This document shows positions 6,988 to 12,906 of a stretch of DNA of 13,749 nt, one piece after another (the stretch's first letter is position 1; each line of letters opens with the position of its first letter). The notes beneath the pieces were generated by a model. It worked only from the letters and a program-made list of their open reading frames with translations, made no database searches and was not told where the DNA came from. This DNA is from Acidobacteria bacterium AH-259-L09. Lineage in GTDB: Bacteria > Acidobacteriota > UBA6911 > RPQK01. The stretch spans positions 1 to 13,749 of the forward strand of contig JALLOL010000038.1 in NCBI GenBank assembly GCA_027717875.1. The letters run 5' to 3'. A program made the position numbers and the translations under genes.

Positions 6988-9327
6988 TCAATTGGACCGA
7001 CCACCAGCCATTACATCACCGAGCCCCACTTCTCGAAAGACGGGCGGAGGCTCCCGAGCCTGGGCGTTGCCTTCTGCCAGCTCGATGTAAAGCCGCGGCG
7101 CACGTTCCCGGCTGCCATCATAGGACCACACGTCCCGCTCTCCTCTATCTGATCCACTGATCAGGAGCACCAGGGCATTGCCCTCCTGCCAGTCCGGACG
7201 ATCAATCACTTCCTGGATCAGAGCCGCGAGATCCGGGGTCCTTTGCCTCCCTGAACTTTCGTCTCTCACGTTCCAGGCTTCCGGTGACCAGTGCACCGAG
7301 GCCGAGGTTCGCCTACGCGACGTGAGGTTCCTCGTCACGTCCCTAAAGGTCGCGGCGTGTCCCGCGAGCTCCGCCTGAATGAGGAGATCCGTTGGATCCG
7401 TACTCACTTCCTCCGCCGCGAACTGGAGGTATGCCTGCTCTATCTGGGCGCCCCTGGGAATCCGAATCTCCGTGAACCGCAGGCCCACCACCTGATCGCC
7501 CCCGCTGTCCTCGATCAACTCAAGGTCATCGCTGGTTAGCCTCATTGACCCGGCGCCCCCTTCTTGCGCATCGTCCTCGGACCGGGCGATGGACCGTTCC
7601 AGAGCAGCTAGACCGACGAAGAAAACTCTCGAGGCGGATTCTGCGACGTTGCCCTCGCTGTCGTGCACTCTTGCAGTGGCAACATGACGTCCTTTTTCCG
7701 CCTCGTCCCAGTTGAATTCATAAGGAGGCTCCGTGTCGACCGCGATAGACCGACCGTCCATCATGAATTCAACTCGAAGCACCCGGGCATCCGCAAACGC
7801 TGACACCCTCGCCTCCACGGGAATGGGTTCGCCGGGATCAAAGGCGTCTCTCACGGGCCGGATGAGCTCGATTTGAAGAGGCACCAGGCGGAATAGACCG
7901 GAGCCGACAGAGGTGACGACGAAGCGATCTTTCAGTTCCGATGGACCGCCACGGCGACGGACCGCGAGAAAGGCCACTTTCTCGGTGGGAGGAATCTCAG
8001 AAGGCGTGAAGACGTATCGAACTTCGATGTCGTTTCGAACACCCAAGTCCTCCATTACTCCGTGGGTGGCGGTACCGTAATACCTGGACGCGAAATACAG
8101 TACTCCCCCCGGTTCGACCACCCGGTTGATCTCCGCGATCCCCTTTGAGGCACGCAGATGCGCACCCATCCGCAGGTTGTCGAGCCGACGGTGCCGGACG
8201 TTCTCGTTGAAGCTCACTAAACGCTTATAAACCGGTTCCAGGTTGTAGTTGAGTGTCAGGAAGCAGGCTGCACCGACGTAGGCGACCAGAATGCCCCACC
8301 TCAGCCCTCTCTTCGTGCTCAGCATCCCGCTCACCATCGCAACGACGAGGAACGGGAACACCGGCAGGAAAAAGCGCATGTTGTGGTAGGTTCCCCCGTA
8401 GGGCAGGAGCCCCAGCACATAGATCCCGGCGAAGCATGTCGGGGCCAGAGGCCACCCCCGTCGGCTACTGCTCTTCAAGAGGAAGAGCAACGAGAAATGG
8501 AAGTTCAGGACGAGGGCGAGGATGAAGGTAACGATCGAAGCGACCAGCCGTTCTCCGAACGGATTCGTCAGAGCAGCCATGTATCCGGAGTAGCCGCCGC
8601 CTCGTGTGCCCAGCGCGAAATCCAGCGTGGGATTTCTTCCCAGCCCGGCGAGAACGACGGCCACGCCCAGCACGAAGAAGACGAGGACCAGGAGCGCGAT
8701 TTTCGACCTAACGTGGGTGGAGCTCTCGAGGAACGAGCGCAGATGCAGAAGGAGGTAGGCAGGAATTGCGATGCCTAGAATCATGCCGTAGAGTTTGGTG
8801 AGGATCGCCGCACAGATGACGAGGCCGAGCAGGAGGATGAGGGTTCGAGTGTCCCGTTCGTGTTCAATCACTATAACGTCGACCAGGACGAAGGCCAGGA
8901 GAACCAGGCCGGCAAAAAGGGTGTCGGGATACGCAGACCAGAATTGGTAGAAGAGGAGTGGATTAAAAAAAAGCAGCACGAGCTCCAGGGGTAGGAAGCG
9001 CGGGTCTAGGCCCGCCCGCCTGTTCAATCTCACCAAGAAGAAGTACGCGACACCAAGGAAGAAGGCGGTTCCCAGAAAGGAAGCGACCTTCAGGCCGATA
9101 TTGGTACCGAGGAGCGCGATGAGCGGTACGGACAGGAGGGAAAACGCGATCGGCTTGCCACGAAGGTTTGTCTCGGCGATGAAGCCGTGTTCGATAATGT
9201 TCTTCGCGTTCTTCGCGTATACAAAGCTGTTCCTCACGATCGGCAGGTCGAGGTTAGAAACCAGGAACAGGAGCCCGGCTCCTAGTATGGCGGCGGCCAG
9301 CGCGATAAGTGCGTTGCGTTTCGGCAC
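6988..9327 (-). CDS. GT-C-like polytopic membrane protein with Ig-like and DNRLRE-like C-terminal domains
   Basis: Residues 1 to about 365 form a membrane region with about a dozen hydrophobic segments (e.g. 7-25, 82-101, 208-228, 262-285, 318-336, 343-361). AYPDTLFAGLVLLA (132-145) has the pattern of GT39/ArnT-type lipid-linked glycosyltransferases. The first loop, where such enzymes carry an acidic catalytic residue, reads VRNSFVYAKNAKNIIEHG without Asp or Glu before the Tyr, so activity is uncertain. Residues about 366-485 are a soluble linker domain. Residues about 488-572 are an Ig-like beta-sandwich (PGEPIPVEARVSA, VEFMMDGRSIA, PPYEFNWD). Residues 600-770 resemble DNRLRE/CBM-like domains (RTPDLAALIQEVIDRPDW, YDGSRERAPRLYIEL). 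It starts at GTG. Two sampled 60-base blocks are 65-68% GC against about 48% in a sampled block of the epimerase gene, suggesting transfer. Confidence 0.75.
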   Translation of the reverse strand: MPKRNALIALAAAILGAGLLFLVSNLDLPIVRNSFVYAKNAKNIIEHGFIAETNLRGKPIAFSLLSVPLIALLGTNIGLKVASFLGTAFFLGVAYFFLVRLNRRAGLDPRFLPLELVLLFFNPLLFYQFWSAYPDTLFAGLVLLAFVLVDVIVIEHERDTRTLILLLGLVICAAILTKLYGMILGIAIPAYLLLHLRSFLESSTHVRSKIALLVLVFFVLGVAVVLAGLGRNPTLDFALGTRGGGYSGYMAALTNPFGERLVASIVTFILALVLNFHFSLLFLLKSSSRRGWPLAPTCFAGIYVLGLLPYGGTYHNMRFFLPVFPFLVVAMVSGMLSTKRGLRWGILVAYVGAACFLTLNYNLEPVYKRLVSFNENVRHRRLDNLRMGAHLRASKGIAEINRVVEPGGVLYFASRYYGTATHGVMEDLGVRNDIEVRYVFTPSEIPPTEKVAFLAVRRRGGPSELKDRFVVTSVGSGLFRLVPLQIELIRPVRDAFDPGEPIPVEARVSAFADARVLRVEFMMDGRSIAVDTEPPYEFNWDEAEKGRHVATARVHDSEGNVAESASRVFFVGLAALERSIARSEDDAQEGGAGSMRLTSDDLELIEDSGGDQVVGLRFTEIRIPRGAQIEQAYLQFAAEEVSTDPTDLLIQAELAGHAATFRDVTRNLTSRRRTSASVHWSPEAWNVRDESSGRQRTPDLAALIQEVIDRPDWQEGNALVLLISGSDRGERDVWSYDGSRERAPRLYIELAEGNAQAREPPPVFREVGLGDVMAGGRSN

Positions 9328-9354
9328 TTTCGAAAGCCTCGTGTTTTGCGGGGA

Positions 9355-9509
9355 CTAAGCGCTCGCCCTGAGCTTGGCCCGACTGGGGGCGAGAGCCTTG
9401 AGGGCGAAGAGACGGCCCAGGTGGTGTCCTCGGCCTTGTAGACTTCCTCCATGTCGCCTTCCCCGAGCTTGTCCAGAATTTTGTAGTGGGAAATCGTCTG
9501 GCCAACCAC
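9355..9509 (-). pseudogene. N-terminal remnant of a Ser/Thr protein kinase
   Basis: From a GTG at 9509 the frame reads VGQTISHYKILDKLGEGD and MEEVYKAEDT. This is the start and glycine-rich loop of a bacterial Ser/Thr kinase (normally GEGGMGxVYKAxD). The next conserved part, HLGRLFALKALAP with the catalytic Lys, is in another frame, so there is a frameshift near the CACCACC at about 9420. That second frame stops at 9355-9357 after roughly 50 residues in total. Nothing of the rest of the kinase follows. The GT-C-like gene starts 28 bases further on. It has a reasonable AGGGG ribosome site, so a short peptide could be made, but no active kinase. Confidence 0.78.
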
Positions 9510-9626
9510 GGTGCCCCTTTTTAAGTTGTTAGGTCTGATTCTTGCTAAATGTTAAGCCTTTCGGGGTTAGAAGGCAATGTCACCTGATGACTTTATATAC
9601 GAATCGGAAGAATAGATGGGTCGATT

Positions 9627-9951
9627 CTAGACAACATACAGCCTCCGCCGAGTCCTGAGCCACTCTGGAAAAGACTCAATTGGCTTATAAGGAGCATAGC
9701 CTAGGAAGTTAATGATCTGAGGAATATAGCGGAGCTTGGGAGCAAAACGATTTAATCTCCCAGTTTCGGATCGTCGTTGTATTCACACCGATGATCTGAG
9801 CCACCTCTTTTCGGAACAGACCGAGATCCAGGCGCCTTTTCTTCAGATGATCGCCTAACGTATTGAGTTCCTTAGGGTAAGGCTTGGGCCTGGCACAGTT
9901 TAGTGTCAGGTGGCAAAAAGGCAACGCAACCGTGGGGGTGCGGGCGGGCAA
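9627..9951 (-). pseudogene. Frameshifted small XRE-type HTH regulator
   Basis: The frame from TTG 9951 reads LPFCHLTLNCARP, then TLGDHLKKRRLDLGL, KEVAQIIGVNTTTIRNWE. This is a small helix-turn-helix protein of the type found widely in metagenomic genomes. That frame ends at 9709, but in the adjacent frame the expected continuation LRYIPQIINFLGYAPY and EWLRTRR is present, ending at TAG 9627-9629. A single indel between about 9745 and 9760 separates the halves. The HTH itself is intact, so a truncated DNA-binding peptide is possible. It lies downstream of queF on the same strand. The initiation codon is uncertain. Confidence 0.75.
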
Positions 9952-9996
9952 CCGCCGGCTCTACCCGGAAAACTCTGATCAAGCCGTCTATGGTCT

Positions 9997-10368
9997 CTAC
10001 TCTGTCGTCTGTGTACTCTTGTCTTTGTCTCTCTCATACTTGGCACGCACAACAGTCTTGATTCCACCCCGAGCGTTGAAGTCGCCGATCACTTCACAGC
10101 GAATCGGCTCGCAGGCCGCCACGATATCATCGAGAATGGTATTGGTGACGTGCTCGTGAAAGATCCCCTGATCCCGATAGGAGAACATGTAAAGCTTCAA
10201 AGATTTGAGCTCGATGATTTTCTGATCAGGCACGTAGTTGATGTGGATAATCCCAAAGTCGGGTTGCCCAGTTTTGGGACAAACCGCCGTAAATTCGGGG
10301 CATTTAATATTGATTTCATACTCCCGCCCCGGGTATTGATTGGGAAAAGTCTCTAATTTCGAAGACAT
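9997..10368 (-). CDS. queF: NADPH-dependent 7-cyano-7-deazaguanine reductase (preQ0 to preQ1)
   Basis: Reduces the nitrile of preQ0 to the aminomethyl of preQ1 in the queuosine tRNA pathway (cytoplasm). At 123 residues it is the short, unimodular type of QueF. The nucleophile Cys30 is in FTAVCPKTGQPDF, with Asp37 following at the usual spacing. The family's NADPH-site signature appears as ELKSLKLYMFSYRD (53-66), and the substrate-binding His/Glu pair as FHEHV (70-74). The ATG start at 10368 has GGTGA upstream. No other que genes are in the window. It is divergent from the M20 peptidase gene. Confidence 0.96.
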   Translation of the reverse strand: MSSKLETFPNQYPGREYEINIKCPEFTAVCPKTGQPDFGIIHINYVPDQKIIELKSLKLYMFSYRDQGIFHEHVTNTILDDIVAACEPIRCEVIGDFNARGGIKTVVRAKYERDKDKSTQTTE

Positions 10369-10417
10369 GATTCACCAACTACGCATTTGGATTCGTTATT
10401 ATATTACAGAGTTCGTG

Positions 10418-10482
10418 AGCTGTTGAGCTATTGAGCATCTCGAGGCTTGAAAGCTCGACAGCTGCTCAAAAGCTCAACAGCT
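10418..10482. repeat. Extended hairpin in the queF / M20 peptidase intergenic region
   Basis: Arms 10418-10436 (AGCTGTTGAGCTATTGAGC) and 10464-10482 are inverted copies with one mismatch in 19. Inside, TCGAG (10440-10444) pairs with CTCGA (10454-10458). The hairpin ends six bases before the ATG of the downstream gene. The same GAGCTGTTGAGCTATTGAG wording recurs at 11549-11580, so this is one copy of a dispersed repeat and not a simple terminator. It has no U tract. Confidence 0.75.
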
Positions 10483-10488
10483 TAAACC

Positions 10489-11496
10489 ATGCTCGACGTT
10501 ATTGATCTAACGCGAAAACTTGTGGACATACCCTCTGTTACCGGCCAGGAAAAAGAGGCGGGCGAATTTCTATACGACCTCTTACAAAGGGAAGGCTGGG
10601 ATTGTCTTAAACAGAAGGTGACCTCTGATCGCTTCAACGTCTTGGCCACCCGCGGGAAGCCGGCCATTCTCCTCACCACCCATATGGACACGGTACCTGA
10701 CTTCTTCCCTTCGATGGAAGATGAGAAGTTTGTCTATGGCCGGGGCGCCTGTGACGCGAAAGGGATTGCCGCTGCCATGATCTGTGCTGCGCAGGGATTG
10801 CTTCAGGAAGATTTCACCGACGTCGGATTGCTGTTCGTGGTGGGGGAAGAGACCGACAGCGCCGGCGCCATCAAAACCCAAGAGTTGAATCTTGACTGCT
10901 CCTTCTTCATCAATGGAGAACCCACTGACAATCAACTGGTCATTGGCCACAAGGGAATGATCTACGCTCGCCTTTGTGCGGAGGGTGTGTCGGCTCACTC
11001 CGCTTATCCGGAAAAAGGCGAATCAGCCATCGATAAGCTGATTAGCATCTTGAACAGCTTGAAGCAAACCGCTTTCCCTGCCGATCCTCAGCTTGGGCAA
11101 ACATATTTAAATATTGGAAGGATCGAGGGTGGAAAAGCGGCTAACGTATTGGCAGACTTCGCAGAGGCCGAGATTCTCATTCGCACGGTCTGTGAAAGCC
11201 GGCGCTATCTGGAGATCTTGGATCAGGTTGTAGGGGATCAGGGCCGGCTGCAGGTGGTAAAAACTAGCGAGCCCCAAGAAATGGAAGCAGTTGAAGGTTT
11301 CTCCACCAAGGTTGTCGGTTATGGAACCGATATACCCGCCCTGCGTCCTTTGGGAAAGCCACTGTTGTTCGGGCCAGGTTCAATTTTTGAGGCCCACACT
11401 GCGCGTGAAAAGGTTTCCAAACAAGAGCTGGTTGATGCGATCGGCCTGTACCAGAGGCTAGTGAGGGCGCTGCGCGCCAGAACAATAGAGCAATAG
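10489..11496 (+). CDS. M20-family zinc metallopeptidase (ArgE/DapE/carboxypeptidase G2-like)
   Basis: Cytoplasmic di-zinc amidohydrolase, 335 residues. Metal ligands and catalytic residues are all visible: TTHMDTVPDF (His65, Asp67), GACDAKG (Asp89), GEETDS (Glu120/Glu121), NGEPTDN (Glu144) and FEAHTAREKV (His303). VSAHSAYP (168-175) marks the dimerisation-domain His region. The family includes acetylornithine deacetylase, LysK-type deacetylases and succinyl-diaminopimelate desuccinylase. The short length and HTAREKV ending suggest a biosynthetic deacylase, but there is no neighbouring arginine or lysine gene to decide. A hairpin lies immediately upstream and the start has no clear Shine-Dalgarno. 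It is followed by a long inverted repeat. Confidence 0.92.
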   Translation: MLDVIDLTRKLVDIPSVTGQEKEAGEFLYDLLQREGWDCLKQKVTSDRFNVLATRGKPAILLTTHMDTVPDFFPSMEDEKFVYGRGACDAKGIAAAMICAAQGLLQEDFTDVGLLFVVGEETDSAGAIKTQELNLDCSFFINGEPTDNQLVIGHKGMIYARLCAEGVSAHSAYPEKGESAIDKLISILNSLKQTAFPADPQLGQTYLNIGRIEGGKAANVLADFAEAEILIRTVCESRRYLEILDQVVGDQGRLQVVKTSEPQEMEAVEGFSTKVVGYGTDIPALRPLGKPLLFGPGSIFEAHTAREKVSKQELVDAIGLYQRLVRALRARTIEQ

Positions 11497-11509
11497 ATAT
11501 TCAGGAGCC

Positions 11510-11698
11510 AGAATCCAGAATTCAGAATCCAGAAGGAGTGCTCTATAGAGCTGTGAGCTATTGAGTCCTTGAGCTGTTGAACGACTATTGAGCGGGCAAG
11601 TAACTGATCGAACCTCAAGCTGCGCAAAGCTCAAAACCTCACAAGCTCAAAACTCAAAACAGCCAATTCTGAATTCTGGATTCTGAATTCTGGATTCT
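11510..11698. repeat. Long inverted repeat between convergent genes
   Basis: Perfect 25-base arms at 11510-11534 and 11674-11698 are built from repeated AGAATCCAGAATTC-type units. They enclose about 140 bases that contain further GAGCTRTTGAG / CTCAAAGCTC-type words in inverted orientation. The right arm runs into the stop codon of the minus-strand regulator. It would fold as one large cruciform or RNA hairpin from either strand. It could stop transcription from both convergent genes, or be a copy of a dispersed palindromic element. There is no protein coding. Confidence 0.85.
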
Positions 11699-12569
11699 AT
11701 CTGCTCAAGTAGAGGACATAGTTGTGGAAAGAACGAAAATCAGGAAAGTATTCGTCGTGGGGCAGCTGTTCGCGAAGCTGGGGATTTTGGAAACCAGCAC
11801 CTGCCAGAACAACAGGGATGCGGTAGCTGTCGGCAGCTTCGGACAGAGACTCAAATTCCTGGCAAATTGACATCTTTAGATTTGAGGAAACCACACAGAC
11901 CAAATTCACAGGTTCCTCTTTGACTATTTCGGCCATTGCAGGGAAGGGCACATTGCCGCCCAGGTTCAGGCAGTCCCAACCTTCGACTTCGAGAATTCGA
12001 GAGATGGCATTCACGGAGATTGTGCAGAAATCATCCGTTGATGCACAGAGTCCTGTTTTTCCGTTCTGACGGCGACGGATTAGTTGAGGAAACAGAAAAG
12101 ACATCGCCTCCTCCAGGTTGTGCCTGAGAAGTCTTTCCTGACCGAGGCTCAGATCGCCGTGGTGAAGGGCTTGTTGACTGCTCTTAAGGATGGGAACCAA
12201 GACTTCGTCGTAAAGATCCACAAGTCCCATACCTCGGATGTAAAGGCGCTCCAGCAAATCCTTGATGCGATTTCGCTGGTTTTGAATGGCCAGGTAATGA
12301 ACCAACTGGCGAACCTTCTGGAAGTTTTTTCGATTCAGCGAGTCTTCGATCTCGGGGTCTTCCCATTGTTCGGTGGTTAGCAAACCTGTAGCGTCAAAAC
12401 CGCGCTTTCTTTGAAAGCTACAAATATCTTCGAGGTAAAACTTTCGATGTCCGCCAGGGGTCCGATAACAGTAAAGTTCGCCAGCGTCAGCCCAGCGCTT
12501 AATGGTCGATTCACTGACGTTCCACATTTGAGCCAGTTCACGAGTTGAAAAGTTGCGCTTACTCGTCAT
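11697..12569 (-). CDS. MerR/CarH-like transcriptional regulator with degenerate B12-binding domain
   Basis: Residues 1-55 are a MerR/excisionase-type winged HTH: ELAQMWNVSESTIKRWADAGEL, then TPGGHRKF (37-44). Residues about 75-165 form the helical cap found before cobalamin-binding domains (LYDEVLVPILKSSQQALHHGDLS). Residues 170-290 resemble a B12-binding Rossmann domain (VEGWDCLNLGGNVPF, then VNLVCVVSSN). In CarH/LitR proteins the cap has a Trp and a Glu-His pair, and the Rossmann domain carries a cobalt-ligand His in E/DxHxxG. Here the matching places read SQQALHHG, GQERL and TDDFCTIS, without those ligands. The protein may not bind B12, or may sense something else. It starts at ATG 12569, below a good sigma70-type promoter, and faces the divergent DUF3179 gene. 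Confidence 0.8.
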   Translation of the reverse strand: MTSKRNFSTRELAQMWNVSESTIKRWADAGELYCYRTPGGHRKFYLEDICSFQRKRGFDATGLLTTEQWEDPEIEDSLNRKNFQKVRQLVHYLAIQNQRNRIKDLLERLYIRGMGLVDLYDEVLVPILKSSQQALHHGDLSLGQERLLRHNLEEAMSFLFPQLIRRRQNGKTGLCASTDDFCTISVNAISRILEVEGWDCLNLGGNVPFPAMAEIVKEEPVNLVCVVSSNLKMSICQEFESLSEAADSYRIPVVLAGAGFQNPQLREQLPHDEYFPDFRSFHNYVLYLSR

Positions 12570-12636
12570 GCTTCCAGTAAATTAGTCGAGGAATTCACCC
12601 AGCCTCACCGGTCTTCCCTGTGAAGGGATGCACTCG

Positions 12637-12665
12637 ATCATAGGTTGTATTCTAGGAGAAGTCAA
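12637..12665 (-). promoter_or_regulatory. Sigma70-type promoter of the MerR/CarH-like regulator
   Basis: Read on the minus strand, TTGACT (12665-12660), a 17-base spacer, then TATGAT (12642-12637). Both hexamers are close to consensus with ideal spacing. Transcription would begin near 12630, giving a leader of about 60 bases before ATG 12569. Three phased direct repeats lie just upstream of the -35. Confidence 0.75.
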
Positions 12666-12669
12666 TGGA

Positions 12670-12709
12670 CAATCTGCAACAATCTGCAACAATCTGCAAA
12701 GAATCTGCG
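12670..12709. repeat. Phased direct repeats, candidate operator
   Basis: AATCTGCA begins at 12671, 12681, 12691 and 12702. The first three copies follow an exact 10-base period (AATCTGCAAC, AATCTGCAAC, AATCTGCAAA), and the fourth follows at 11 bases (AATCTGCG). They lie immediately upstream of the -35 of the CarH-like gene and between it and the divergent DUF3179 gene. Direct repeats of about one helical turn suit a head-to-tail array of MerR-type DNA-binding domains, as known for CarH (11-bp repeats). Function is inferred. Confidence 0.65.
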
Positions 12710-12906
12710 CTTTCTTACAGCGCCTTGAATGACGCGCGTTTTCTCCCCCTTTTTCCAACCCCTTTTTCGAAAAATGGTTATTAATTTGACTCCCATGGAG
12801 CGATTCCAGGCACCGAAAGGCGCAACAGGACTATCACTTCGGTCATCTGGTTGTTTGATTGTGTTCGTTTTCCAACTGGTTTTGCGCAAGGAGGTTGACT
12901 ATAGTT
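12710..12906. other. Leader/upstream region of the DUF3179 gene
   Basis: About 200 bases without a credible gene, containing poly-pyrimidine runs. It ends in a strong AAGGAGG (12888-12894). A TTGACT at 12786 has no good partner -10. I see no convincing promoter, terminator or riboswitch. Confidence 0.4.

Noticed and set aside
12670..12709. CRISPR array
   Set aside because: The repeats are 10 bases with no spacers; this is a short phased tandem repeat.
12800..12850. Riboswitch-like wording (CACCGAAAGGCGCAAC) before the DUF3179 gene
   Set aside because: It recalls part of a glycine riboswitch, but the following conserved CTCAGGCAAAAGGAC-type segment is missing and I could not build the expected helices.
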